Assembly: GCF_001039355.2 (NCBI RefSeq)
Contig: NW_019775980.1
Span: 506,316-570,315, forward strand
DNA: 64,000 bases
DNA from: Lingula anatina
Lineage: Eukaryota > Brachiopoda > Lingulata > Lingulida > Lingulidae
Direction of reading: 5' to 3'
Part shown: piece by piece, positions 42,101-53,688 of the stretch
How positions within the stretch are numbered: position 1 is the stretch's first letter
Layout: every line of letters begins with the position of its first letter
The notes under the pieces: model-generated
Database searches by the model: none
The model's input: only the letters and a program-made list of their open reading frames with translations
Told to the model about the DNA's origin: nothing
Translations under genes and position numbers: made by a program

Positions 42101-45100
42101 AAATTTATCAGAGTTAACTGTCTAGTCACACTTTCAAATAAATAGGCTTTGTCATGCAGCCAGATTCAGGTTTTTTAGGTAGGCTGTTGAGTGAATGCTA
42201 CAGATTTATATTGAAATAAGTACAAATTTGGTTTTCTTCCCCTTTTAATCAACTTTTTTTTTCCAAAGACCCTTTGTAATTTCGAGAAGTCCACATATTC
42301 CATTTGTACATTTTTAATTGAACCGCATGCACAGAGAGAGAGAGAAAGAGAGTGAGAGAGAGAGAGAGAGAGAGAGGGTACCTTAAGGGCCCTTTGGAAG
42401 GTACTGATAGACAGAAGAGCCAGGTCCTGCTGTTCCTCTGCATACCTAGTCAGGTATACATACACCAGTTTCTTAACCTGAAGACACAAACAAAATAATT
42501 TCATTTAGTTAACATGTTTAGTATGGAAAAATAAGCAACGTATAAAAATCTCCTCCATGCCCTAAGAATAATAATATTACTGAAAGGCCACTAGTTTAAT
42601 TGTCATGACTATCTCAGGTGTAACAGTGTAAATCCTTTGTTCTTATCTTCTGTTATAATGGCATGAGACAAGTTATGTGTAAGTAGAACCATAGACTTCT
42701 TATTATGCCTATTTCAATGTCAATTCATTTAATGATAAAATTAAGAGACTGTAAATAATAACCTCGAGATTTTTGGACACAACATTCTTCACCACTGCTG
42801 GAAACAAATCAGAAGCATCTTTTCCTTTGGCCACCATCTTTAATATAGAAATAAAAAGATCGTATGAGAATAATCAGCATGACAGCAACTTGAAAAGGTC
42901 ATTGTCATTTATTCAAAATAAAGATTATGAACAAATCAAGATAATAATTACTTAGAAAGATTTACTGAGCCTAGATAATCAGGCTGGATGACTATCAACT
43001 GCCCTCTATTCTCCCATTCTTCAAAGAACAATTTACAAGAAAATGCCACAGTGCCTCAAGGGATTCTAATCTTAATCCTAATATTTCAATCTAACAGCCT
43101 CGAAAACTACATTTTACAGCCACAACTCTAATACTCAAGTCTGAGTAAACAATACTAAGCTGTATTGATTTTTAGCCTTTCCAATATCATACCAGTTGTG
43201 GTATCTATATTTCATGAGTTTGTGGGCACATCGAACAGATCCAGTCCCCAAAGCTCTATGAGCTTGACCTCCAAACGCCCCATCTTATTGACTAGAATGG
43301 TTTTCTAGGATCAAATGTGCACTGGGATTTGAAATAACATTCTTGGAAATAGCAAGGGTTGGATTTCCTAATTCTTTAACTTACAGCACGAACTGACGAA
43401 AAATGTGTAAAATCCTAGAACAAAACAGTTCAATCTACATCTAACATAATTTCACATTACAATATGTATCGAACTATATGTATTGCTATTCAACTCTAGG
43501 ACAGTCTCTGTGTATGCAAACCTGTGTGCAGATGAACTTCTTTTACATGTTTTCATTTCTTCAAATATCATTTTTGCAAAATGCTGAAATCCACAGATTA
43601 ATATGTTTAACAGCATAATGAAGCCGTAGGTCTATAAAGCAACTGCAAATTGTTTTGAAATCTTGACTCTGCTTTAGTCAGATTTTCAAGTAATTTTGAT
43701 TCTTCTACATTTTGACACCAAAAGTCAGAAAATCAATCACTGTTCTTTTTTCTGCTTCTTATACACAGCAATAATTAACTCTGTAAGTTAAATTTACTCT
43801 TTCCCCCTTAGATGAACATAATGAATGAAGAGTCATTCTCTCGGGACTTTTTCATCCTTTTATATAGAGGAAAGAAAGCTGAGTCAATACCACTGTTCAG
43901 ATATCTATTCTTAGACACAGAAAAGCATCCCTTAATAAAAACAAAGCTCTTGCAACCATAAAAGATTTGCAGTGATCATATACATCAGCTAAACAGAAGT
44001 GGAAAAAAATGAATTGTTTCCAACTTCATCATTTACTTGATAATATTACATTTATAAAATTTACTTGATTCATTTACTTGATAAAATTACATTTACAAAA
44101 TTACATCAAAATGAGTGTCTCCTCCTTAGATATCAAAACACTGGCAAAAGTTAGACTAAGTGACCACGACCTAGCAATAGAAAGGGGCCGATACACAAAC
44201 CCTAAAACTCCTCTTGATGAGAGAAAATGTAAAACCAGCAACTGTGTAGAGGATGAAAAACACTTCCTCATGGAATGTTCAAGATACACTGTTGAAAGGC
44301 AACGAATGCATGATGAGCTATTGAAAATCAGTGTGGTGGGTCTAGAGGACAGTGATCAGATATTGTCAATTCTCCTGAATCCACCCTGTGAAAAAAGCCT
44401 CAAAGTAATAGCAGAATTTGTAAAAACTGATGTTAAAATACATAGTTCACCTACAATTTAGTACATCACAGCCACTAATTGTTGATAATACTGTGAATAG
44501 CTTAACTAATTAATTAACCTTATAGCATAACATGCTTTAACACATGTGCAATTTAAGCATAATACATATGTAAACATATATAAATGTATATCCTTTATAT
44601 ATTGTGTAAATAATGTAGTCTACTGAGCCTAAAAATGTATTCATACCATTTAGTGCTCAATAAACTTATTATTATTATTATTATTATCATCATTAAAATA
44701 AGTTGTTCTGTTAAAACGAAAATTTTTATTTTTCTTTACTCCTCCAGAGACTTGGATTCATAAGATGCCTCTATAAGTACAGAAATGCAATATCAGTAGT
44801 GTATTTCTATTTCTGTATGAATCACATGAGTTATCATGCAAAGGACACATACACTTAAACATTTTTTCTGTCAGAAAAGAAATTAGTGCTTAACAAAAAA
44901 GGGATATTATTTATTTAATAATTAATTTATTTACTTATTTACTTACAATTCAATACTTACACCAATAATCCTTTTCATTGCCTCCAGCTTTAGGTTGTCT
45001 TTGTTTGTGTCCAGCATTTGCTTCAGGTCATCATGCCTGTACACAGACAAACAAACAATTAACTTCCACAGGTTTTCTATTGCTGTATTTGAAATTTTGA

Positions 45101-45908
45101 TATATACAAATGAAGGTGACATAATGAAAACACATTTAAGCAATGCACGTTCAGATAAACTATTATAAGACAAGAAGGCAAACATTTCTTAAACGTTATT
45201 AAATGCTGTGCTCAAATTCCCATCCTGCAACACCCCTCACCTAAGATCTAATAAAAGAATATATTAGATCTTAGCCCTCACTAATATAAGGGACCGTTCA
45301 CATAGAAAGTCTATTTTCTAAAAATCTATTTTCTATTCGCGGTATCTTGGGATCACAGTCTGTGCCCTGAATATCCCATGGCGTAATTACTGGCAGCGCA
45401 GGGAGTAACTGGCTCGTGCTGCCAGTAATTATGCCGTGGGTTATTCAGGGCACAGACCGTGATCACAAGATACCGCGAATAGAAAATAGATTTTTAGAAA
45501 ATAGACTTTCCATGTGAACGGTCCCTTAGTGTCAAAGTTCACGCACATCTCTTTAGTTAAAGACTAACTAATGAAACCCCGCTGCAGTGGATACTTAACA
45601 GAATCCGGATGTAAACTCCATGGGGAAAATAATCAGAAATTTTGAATTCAAGAATTCAGACAATGTATCAATATTCAAGAATGTCAAAAACAAGAATATA
45701 CATTAAGAATGTGACAATGACATACTGACACCGTGACAGACGAGCCAAATGCACTGTACTAGTGTCAAAAAACTCACTTCTTGTAATCGTTCATAAAGAA
45801 GCTACTACTAGCTGGATCGGTTGCAACATCTGCGTCACCGCTACCCGTGGATGACGGGGGTCGATCATTGTTATAGCCCGAATTTTGAAACCCGCCGTTT
45901 GAAGCCAT
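31790..45908 (-). CDS. AP3B1: AP-3 adaptor complex subunit beta
   Basis: The large beta subunit of AP-3, which sorts cargo from endosomes to lysosomes and related organelles. Twenty-three coding exons join in phase to 1097 residues (human AP3B1 has 1094): 45908-45778, 45036-44961, 42837-42763, 42477-42382, 41184-41024, 40714-40648, 40113-39931, 39456-39280, 39023-38926, 38775-38721, 38511-38377, 38186-38054, 37741-37689, 36413-36246, 36009-35526, 35310-35051, 34865-34802, 34573-34520, 33716-33601, 33077-32889, 32695-32653, 32519-32337, 32082-31790. The N-terminal adaptin trunk shows [40 protein letters not shown] and [16 protein letters not shown]. The hinge has a very acidic Ser/Glu exon (35310-35051) and a clathrin-box motif LLDLD (801-805). 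The ear follows, to the stop at 31790. Vertebrates have AP3B1 and AP3B2; a single invertebrate gene is ancestral to both, so the symbol is approximate. Confidence 0.96.
33161..33374. mobile_element. Harbinger-like MITE, family 1 copy B
   Basis: Left end GGGTGCATTCCCATAGATTT and right end (reverse complement) GACCCCATTCCCAGAGAT. The element is flanked by TAT on both sides, a possible 3-bp target-site duplication. It shares its core with copies A and C. It lies in the AP3B intron between exons 20 and 19. Confidence 0.8.
34059..34150. repeat. (AT)n microsatellite
   Basis: About 90 bp of almost pure AT repeat in an AP3B intron. It gives a meaningless Ile-Tyr open frame. Confidence 0.95.
37810..37978. 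repeat. Imperfect tandem duplication, period about 89 bp
   Basis: Two copies starting TCTGGG(A)AAATGAATTAAAATT and ending GGCAAGGTGA(C/A)AGCAAT lie side by side in the AP3B intron between exons 13 and 12. Confidence 0.8.
39149..39183. repeat. Compound (AT)n(AC)n microsatellite
   Basis: AT repeats run directly into AC repeats in the AP3B intron between exons 9 and 8. Confidence 0.9.
40153..40488. mobile_element. PIF/Harbinger-type MITE with TTA target-site duplication
   Basis: The element begins GGGCGAATTCAGGAT and its right end reads, reverse-complemented, GGGTGCATTCAGAACC. TTA flanks it on both sides (40150-40152 and 40489-40491). Three-base TWA duplications and GGG-starting ends are typical of PIF/Harbinger elements. 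Inside, a GCGGATCAAATATGGAGGGC segment occurs twice in direct orientation (about 40195 and 40357), and its inverted form closes each half, so the element looks like two fused foldback units. It lies in the AP3B intron between exons 7 and 6. Confidence 0.78.
41544..41574. repeat. Short fragment shared with the MITE at 40153-40488
   Basis: GACCCAAAATAAAGGAATAA and the next ten bases also occur at about 40313-40343, inside the TTA-flanked element. It is probably a remnant or a transposition by-product. Confidence 0.7.
42332..42376. repeat. (AG)n microsatellite next to an AP3B donor site
   Basis: An AG run lies a few bases from the donor of AP3B exon 4 (donor at 42381-42380 on the minus strand). 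On the transcript this is a CU-rich tract just inside the intron. Confidence 0.9.
44078..44695 (+). mobile_element. 5'-truncated non-LTR (LINE) retrotransposon, 3' end
   Basis: An open frame to 44461 contains [30 protein letters not shown] and [18 protein letters not shown]. This is the familiar region after the reverse transcriptase of many invertebrate LINEs, where a rule such as R-L-x-x-H-x-L-x-I-E-x-G-R-Y precedes a C-x-x-C-x-x-E-D-E-x-H-F-L-x-x-C zinc-knuckle-like motif. After the stop comes a short 3' UTR ending in CAATAAAC and (TTA)n/(TCA)n, as in LINEs that end in a microsatellite. The reverse transcriptase and endonuclease are missing. It lies antisense in AP3B intron 2. Confidence 0.8.
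45242..45273. repeat. Short palindrome
   Basis: TAAGATCTAATA at the left is repeated as its reverse complement TATTAGATCTTA at the right, with 8 bases between. It could be a relic of an insertion beside the MITE that starts at 45289. Confidence 0.75.
45289..45526. mobile_element. Long-hairpin MITE with TA target-site duplication
   Basis: The left arm AGGGACCGTTCACATAGAAA is matched by the right arm read backwards, AGGGACCGTTCACATGGAAA. The pairing runs on for about 100 bp on each side with few mismatches, leaving a short loop. TA flanks both ends, which suggests a Tc1/mariner-type or similar element. It lies in AP3B intron 1. Confidence 0.8.
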
Positions 45909-46310
45909 TGTCACTTTTAACACAGCTCCCACTCTCACTGCCACGAAGGCTCGCCGGTGAAATATGGCTTCCGCGAGTTGTTCAGATCATGTGATGCGAA
46001 ATTAGGTCAAGTTTCAAGTCGCTGTGTTCTGATATTTCGAGAAGAAAAGTACATATGACAACGTCCACAAAATGTGAGTTGTGTGCAAAAAAACCAACTA
46101 CTGCTTGGTCGAGTCAATCTACTGCTTGTTCATCGTAAATCTAATCAATTTTTGTAGTTGACGTCACCCCGGAAGTGTACACCGCATGCGCGAGCACATG
46201 AGGAAAAGTGTCAGCCATCATTTTATAGATCTTTCATCTCTGTGTAGTTTGTCTTTATCCATGAAAGACAACAGTTAAACATAAATTAGTCAATATCAAA
46301 TAATAATAGT
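45909..46310. promoter_or_regulatory. Bidirectional promoter region between AP3B and SCAMP
   Basis: The two divergent start codons are 402 bp apart. The stretch is locally less AT-rich than its surroundings, with CpGs such as CACCGCATGCGCGAGC near 46179. No clear TATA box is seen. Confidence 0.55.
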
Positions 46311-49300
46311 ATGGCAGATTATGGAGACGCTAACCCTTTTGCAGATCCTGAGGCGGCAAACCCCTTCGAGGTTAGTACACACTTCAACCGGTTTAAATGA
46401 GAATGTCTTCATTTACAATTACAGCGATTTGATATTGTCATTAATGCTTGTTTTACGTCACAAATTTGCGACATATAACAGGTTTCTTTGTGTTGTTTGT
46501 ACTGTTGTTCGAAAGAAATTTCTTTAAGACGCGTCCGTCAGATGTGTTTACAAATGTCAGTCACAGTCTCTGAAAGAATAGCCATTGTTATTTTGCCAGT
46601 TTTCAGTTGATCTGGACATATGCCTGAAGACTCTATAATAACCATTTAAATACAGAAGTAATAGAACAAGGGTCATTTGACTCTATTTGTACTGCCATGC
46701 TTTTAGTGTTATATAAGGGAAAGGTTCTACCAGTACACATTCATTTCATTACATGCTGCAGCTTTATGTGTCTATACTTTATTATGTTATTTCCAGAGAA
46801 AGGATGAGTCACCCTTACTTATACATGAGCACATGACTGTTATGTGATATTTGCTTTTACGTTGTTTATATTTTCTTTTATAATACATTTGTGGCCATAA
46901 GAAATTTTGTTATTTCAATGATAACCCATCATATCTGAAAACAAAATAAGTTCACAAGAATTTCTTGGGTCAGATCTTGATGTGTTCTGCTAAAATATTT
47001 TGCCAAAATAGATGTGTATATTACGGATAACTTTCAATTAAAAAAATTTTTGTTGGGAATTATTTTATAAAGGATACCAACATACTAGTAGCAATTGTAA
47101 GTTAAAAACGCAAATTTAAGGGTATGATGACTTAGAAGGTGTAATATTGATGCCTTTTTTTTATGAGGGACCAGTTATTTGGACAACTGCATTTGTTGAG
47201 GGTAGCACTAAAATCATCCTCGTGTCACCCCACTACAGTCAGTCCCAAATTCATTTATGTTATTTAAATTGTTATTCATTTCATATTATTTAGCTATGGG
47301 TTAAAGTAAATTTTTGCTCAACAGACTCAAAATTTGGTACTTTTCATTCATGTTTTTTACCATATGTGTACCTATTTTAGCATGACAGATAAACCAGTTT
47401 TTTTTTTCTCAGAGTTCAATCAGAATAGATGATCAGTGGACTAACTGATCTGCTAACAAAATATTGCCAACCCCCACTCAAAAACAATGCCTCTCATTCC
47501 CTGATGGTTTCCCCGCCTCCACAGGCACCACTGCTGCAGATACCTAGCAACTAAACCTAATTAAACCCAATTAAATCAGTAAGCCAGATATTTAAAGGCG
47601 TGTGTGGAGGTAGGAAGACCATCACTGAATTAGCAGCATAGCAGCAGTAAGTCCATGGATCATCTACTCTGAATGTGCTCTTAATGAATTTTCTAATATT
47701 TTTATATAAACCTCCCACGTTCAGATCTGAGTGTACCATACAATCTGTTGTGTTATTGTTTCATACCAGGCTCCAAAACCAACCTGTGTTTTATTGCAGT
47801 TATGTTTCTCATGCAAAATTATATTTAAAGCAATGATTATGGTATACCTACATATTAGCCAAGTATCTGTTTCCTTTTATACATATTTTTTTTAAAATTT
47901 TGTAAAATCAGTGCAGATCTTTTTACATTTACAACACGTTTAAAAAATGGTAGGTTCGGAAGAAAATATAAGTCCATGATCAAAGGCATTTTTGTGTTTT
48001 GGATGGCAACAAAAGTGAGATTTTGTAGTCCGTTAGTTATTAGTCAGTGACTGTGAAAATATAGTTTCATTACCAGAAATATAAGTCTAGACCATCCCTT
48101 TATGTTGCATATATATTTGGAACTACATATTCCCAAATGGGAGCCCTAATCAACTTGGTATGATATATGACTTTCAAACATCCATCTGCTGTGGAAAAAA
48201 AAAAAAAACACTGTCCTTATTTCTATCTCAGTGGGTTTTTATTTTCTGCACCAGCTAGGTTTCTTGTAAATTAGTACCACACAAATGTTTGAATTTAAAT
48301 TGTTTTTGTAGTATAGGCAGTCGGGACTGCCTGTATGTCAAGGGGAGCAATTTCAATAAGTTTGCTCATTAGTAACATGCGGTAATGAGCTTCCTGGAAA
48401 TAGGAATCTCCGTCCTGGTTTAATAGGTGGTTAAATTTCAGCATGTGTTTGACCTTGATGCATTAATCATTGTGCTAATGTGGAGCAGTGCAGTCAGTAG
48501 AGCAAGCAATAGTAGAAATAGAGAGATATATATGCCTTTTTTTTTCCCAAAATACAAATACAAAACCTGTATGTTTTTTTTTCTTTATATTTGTAACTTA
48601 TGAAGTTTATTTATTCATTCATTTAAACCCATTGAATTTGATCATGTTTTAATTGTGTCTAATGTAGATAGTTCTTTAACTGCAATGATTTAGGAGAATG
48701 CATTTAAAAACCTGGGGATGGAGGCTGTACTTCATCCAATGGTTTCAAGATAAAATGTTAGATATAAATATGTAACGTCAAATAACATCCAAATAGATAT
48801 GAATGGGTGGGATATATATATATATATATAGACCATAATATCAGTCTGTCCTAACAGCATTATATCCAATAAAATCAAATTTTAAAAATCAGATGCACCA
48901 TGGAACCAGTTTTACTCATATCCCTGAAAGACATCAAAACAGTTCCACCACATTGTATAGCCTGCATGTTTTCTTGATGGCATATGTGCAACATTCCATG
49001 TGAAGTATAGTCCACATTTAAAGAATAACAAAACGTGGCAGATGCATCTAATAAGCTTCTGTCAGATATGCTTTTTAAAAAAGGGAAAGGTGTGTAAGAA
49101 TGATATTTCAAATTTTTTATTTTCAATCCAGGACCCTTCAGTAAAACAAGCCAGAGGACAGAGGCAAGCAGGAATGGATGATTACAATCCATTTGCTGAT
49201 GGTGGAACTAAACCAGTAAGTTATCTCATTTATAATGTGACATTGCAGTGATGCTTAATGCGGTCCTGTCACCATTTTTCATGTCAGCATTTAAAATGCT

Positions 49301-52300
49301 GTGCTTCAAACACATTGTCATCCCAAAAACCTGCATTTGAAGAAGTCTTTGAAGTCTTTACCCAAATCTAGCTCTGAATTTGTCACTAGACACTCAAATT
49401 TGATTACCCAAAATTTTAATGTCTGAGGCCCTGTGGGGTCCTTAGCATCCCATCTTGCCCTCCAACAGACTGGGCAGCCTCCTTATTGCCTAGTGAAGCA
49501 AGTTCATTGTTGGTATAAAACTTTGTCTTTTTGTGGCTTGACCACACCTAACCATAAACCCTCGAGTAAAGAATTGACTCACCTTACACAAGTTGTTGGG
49601 TCACATGGTAGTGATTTGTTGTCTCAGGGGAGGGTTGTAGCTTTAGGTAGGAAAAGTTCATGTCATTTTCATCAGATGGCCATAGGTGTCTGGTGACACA
49701 AGGTAGTTTTTCTTTGTTAGTGACAAGACATTGTTTTGTAAAATATTGTCAGTTTTCAAGAAAGGTTTATGGAATATAGTCATACTATGATGCTGGTTCT
49801 CAGAAACTAAGAACACTAATTATTGTGTATATATATATATCTTGTTGTATTGTCATTTGCAGTTGCATTAAACATATCCAATTTGTCAATTTATGTCCAA
49901 TATAATAATCTGAAAGAAAAAAAAACAAGCAGAGATTTGTAGGTAGATATATATTTTGAGTAGAAGACCTGAATGATTTTAACTCAAGTATTAAAATGTT
50001 TTCATAGGCTGCTGCTCAGCAGCCTCAAGTTCCAGCCCCCCAGAGGCCACAACCAGCCACCACCCAGCCTGCCGTGATGCAGCCGTCAGAGCCACCAGCA
50101 TACACCCCAACTCCAGCACAGAGTGTCAGCACTGATGACTTACAGAAGAGACAAGAGGTAGGCAGACAGCTAATTGTACAGGATTCAAATAGATGGAGAT
50201 GTCCTGTGAAAAATGATAAATGAGCTGTCTGGTGCCTTGTAGAAATGTTTATTTCCCTGTCAATAAATATATAGTTCTTTTGTCTGATTTTTTAAGTTCT
50301 TAACAAATGAAAGGTAGAATGATAGAACATTGGTTTACTTCAAGTTGGGTGCAGTTTCAGTGTTCAAAACTGTGTTGAAGGCAACACTTTTTGGAAAAGG
50401 TTTCTTACTTTTCTTTGTACATTTAGGAATTGGAAAGGAAAGCAGCAGAACTGGCAAGGAAGGAACAGGAAATGCGCTCAATGCAGTATGATGGTAAGTG
50501 TTTGGATTTGACTCTGCTTTCTACATATTTACAGAATGTGATTAAGCTTAGAGGAAAGAGAGAAGAATGAGCCAAAATTACTTTTTGAAGTCTCTTGATA
50601 TCTGAATTTATTAAATAAACTTTATGCAGAATTCTCTGAGGTCTGATATCTTGATATATATTTTCTTTTTCTTTCAGCACGGGCAAACAACTGGCCTCCA
50701 CTACCAAAATGGTGTTGTGTAGGTCCCTGTTTTTACCAAGACTTTAATGTGGACATACCATTAGAATTCCAGAGAATTGTGAAGCTACTTTATTATCTAT
50801 GGATGTGTGAGTATTTACCTTTTGTTATTGCAAGAAATTGAAATTTGGGGAGAGTAAAGATTTTATTTTCCATGGAACCCATCACCCAACCCCCAGTAAT
50901 GATTGGAGCTTGATAGAACTGCCTTGTTGTAATGACTGTTTTAACTTTTATTGATTTTATTTTTTACCTTTATGGGTGAGACTTTAATAAAAATAAACTG
51001 AAACTGAAACTTGATATGGTTCTGTGGTGGGCCTAACAGTGCCTTTTGTCCCTTTTTGTGGAGTGCAGTATATCGTTCTTAATATTTTTCAGACATTTTT
51101 AATGTTTTGCCAACTGGATAAGAATATGAGAACATTTGGATCTTGTTTGAAAGACCCCAAGTTTTTTTTTATTTTTCAAAAGATGCATTTATAAATACTG
51201 GTTCTTACTTGAAATAATAAACAGAAATCATATGCATTTTTTCAGTCCATGCATGTGTGCTTGTCCTCAATGTGCTGGGTAGTCTTGCTTATTTCATCTC
51301 TAAGTCCAAGGATCCAAGCGCTAACAGCAGTGGAGCAGGAGTGACTTTTGGACTGTCCATATTGTTCTTTATTCTATTTACTCCTTGCTCATTTATCTGC
51401 TGGTACAGACCCGTCTATAAAGCATTCAGGTTAGTTGAGCAAAATTCAAACATCAAATAAAATTAAAAGATAAGGAAAAATTAATTTAGTACATTAGATA
51501 TATGTCCTAACAGAATCTCTTCTTTTTGTCTGAATTGCTACTAATATAATAATTATAAGTTTAACCCAAAAGTTAAAAAAAATATTGACTTGTGTGTTTA
51601 TTGAAAAAGTCTAGTTTTATTTTTTTTTATATTTCAGGAGTGACAGTTCCTTCAACTTCTTTGTCTTCTTTTTTGTGTTTTTTATTCAATTTGTTGCCCA
51701 CATAATTGAATGTCTCGGAATTGACAGTGCTGGATCTGTGTAAGTACTTTTGACTGTCATTTTTATCAGATATGAAAACTTTGAACGTGACTATATGGAT
51801 GCAAAGATACAACACATGCTCTCTGATGCAATAATTGTACATACATATTAGAATTTTAAAATAGTTTTACAATTTTAATAGGGATAAAAGTGGTTTCTGA
51901 TTCTTATCATTTTTGCATAACATTAAAATAGTGTGATTTATAGAAAGAAGTTATTCTTTTTATTTTATTTATTTATTTATTTATTTTATTTATTTTTTGA
52001 TAGACTAGAAATGATTCATGTATAAATATACTGTCTACTGATAATTTTTTTTCTTGGCAATGACATCTCCATGTAACAGTGGAATTATCTCTGCCTTGAG
52101 CATTGTTTCATTGGATCCAGCCACAGGAGCAATAATGTTTGTTGTTGGCATACTATTTGCATTGATGGGCCTATTTGATATTATCTTACTTATTAAGGTA
52201 ATGTTAGTAGTACAGTTGACTTGCCAGGGTATGCATCTGCATGATGGTGATTTTTAGTGTTGGAAGACATTCAGGGATACAAGTGCTATGTCATTTAGCT

Positions 52301-53688
52301 TTTCATTGACTAAAATGAGGTGGATGGTGCATAGTTATTTCCTGAACTTAGTTTAAAGCCCTTGGAACTAATAACATTGTTACTTAACCCTTGATGAATA
52401 TATTTATTTGTCTTAAATGTTATTTGTGGCAGAAAGTGGCGCACTTATATCAGCATGTCAATTTCTTCATTTTGTCTTTCAACACTAAATACCATACGTA
52501 AGATATAAAAGCTTAAACTGTGGAAATAAAACAATGTAGATATAATGTAATGAATTGAAATCATTGATAAAGGGTTCATTAAAAGACTTAAAATCTGTAA
52601 GAAGAGAGCACCTGATCTTGTTCACATACACAAAATCCACCTCATTATGTAGAGCAAGCTCACTTCTGCAAAAAAAATTAGATAAATAAAAATTGAACTG
52701 AGGTGAGTGTTTAATATCAGGTACTTTAACCCTCTTTCTCAACCGATGTAATGATGTTAACTGCTTTTGCTCCTAATGGACCCACATATCAGTTATTTTC
52801 ATTTACTACTTTACATCTATTTGGATTTTTTTTCATAGTTACAGCTTCTTATGTCTTATATGCCTACTACTGTACCATTTGGCCCTTAGGATAATTTCAT
52901 ATTTTGTATTGCTTCTTTATATCCCATTAGTGGGTGGATAAACATACACAAACATGTTTTATTATTTAATGCTTGTATTGCTTCTTTATATCCCATTAGT
53001 GGGTGGATCTCGGGGTTGGATCGTGTTGGCCCAGACCCAGCTGCAGGTGCAATCTGTTTGGTGATTGGGTTTTTCTTCACTATATTGGCTGTATTGGATA
53101 TGATATTACTAATAAAGGTAAATGTATATATCAGTAAATACATTGAAATGGAAATATTTAGTCTTGTTTTCTTGGATAAAGGAGGTTATGTGTTATTTAT
53201 TGTCATGTATGTTTATTAAATTCACAGTACCTTAGTTTTCACTTTTATATTTCTGAAGTGGACAAGATTGATATTGAGTGCTTTAAACAAATTAAATGTA
53301 GTTTTCACTTTTATATTTTTGAAGTGGACAAAATGATTAAACAAATTTAATGTTTTTAGATGTAAAGCAGGAACTTAATATCTAACAGTGCACAGCCTTT
53401 TCATATATGTTTAAGCTTTGAAAAAGAGGATCGACCCAGCAGGCATGGAGTGGTCATTCAGATTGATTCAGATGCATGGTTACCATTGTTTGCTGCAATG
53501 AACTGTGTACTTTTTTTCCTATTTAGGTCCATCGTATCTACCGTTCCACGGGGGCTAGTCTTGCCAAGGCCCGGCAGGAGTTTGCCACTGGGGTAATGAA
53601 GAATGAGACAGTCCAAGGTGTGGCTGCTAACGCTGGGGCTGCTGCTGCCAGAGGAGCATTTGCAGCAGGAACAGAAAACAGATACTAA
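46311..53688 (+). CDS. SCAMP1: Secretory carrier membrane protein (SCAMP), with an alternative exon pair
   Basis: SCAMPs are four-span proteins of recycling and secretory vesicles. Exons: 46311-46370, 49132-49215, 50008-50157, 50427-50493, 50678-50806, 51246-51429, 51638-51739, then either 52080-52197 (8a) or 53000-53117 (8b), then 53527-53688. Each form gives 351 residues (human SCAMP1 has 338). Visible in order are three NPF motifs (8-10, 17-19, 39-41) that bind EH-domain proteins, a Pro/Gln-rich stretch, a coiled coil ([20 protein letters not shown]), [19 protein letters not shown], and the membrane region with [10 protein letters not shown] (E-peptide) between spans 2 and 3. The tail has [20 protein letters not shown]. 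The sequence is closest to SCAMP1 as I recall it; an invertebrate gene may be ancestral to several vertebrate SCAMPs, so the symbol is approximate. Confidence 0.95.
47411..47681. mobile_element. MITE related to the outer element at 26777-27251
   Basis: Left end AGAGTTCAATCAGAATAGAT and right end (reverse complement) AGAGCACATTCAGAGTAGAT pair through GATC-x-x-TGGACT. An inner inverted pair is also seen (GATGGTTTCCCCGCCTCC and GGAGGTAGGAAGACCATC). The GCACATTCAGAxTAGATGAT end resembles the TBCA-intron element. It lies in SCAMP intron 1. Confidence 0.7.
52080..52197 (+). CDS. SCAMP exon 8a (alternative form of the fourth membrane segment)
   Basis: 118 bp with acceptor TGTAACAG and donor GTAATG. 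It starts in phase 2 and ends at a codon boundary. It encodes [20 protein letters not shown] and then [19 protein letters not shown]. It aligns along its whole length with exon 8b (53000-53117), sharing DPA-x-GAI and ILLIK. It can replace 8b without changing the frame, while using both or neither would shift it. Confidence 0.85.
52905..53008. repeat. Exact 35-bp duplication of the SCAMP exon 8b acceptor
   Basis: TGTATTGCTTCTTTATATCC and the following 15 bases, including CATTAG and the first nine exon bases, occur at 52905-52939 and again at 52974-53008. The first copy has an acceptor but no exon body. Confidence 0.9.
53000..53117 (+). CDS. SCAMP exon 8b (alternative form of the fourth membrane segment)
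   Basis: 118 bp with acceptor CCCATTAG and donor GTAAAT, the same length and phase as 8a. It encodes [20 protein letters not shown] and then [19 protein letters not shown]. The GWIS start is the one found in human SCAMP1, as I recall it, so this is likely the ancestral form. The acceptor region is duplicated 69 bp upstream (52905-52939). Confidence 0.85.
53233..53345. repeat. Imperfect tandem duplication, period 66 bp
   Basis: Two copies of TAGTTTTCACTTTTATATTT followed by CTGAAGTGGACAA or TTGAAGTGGACAA lie in the last SCAMP intron. Confidence 0.75.
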
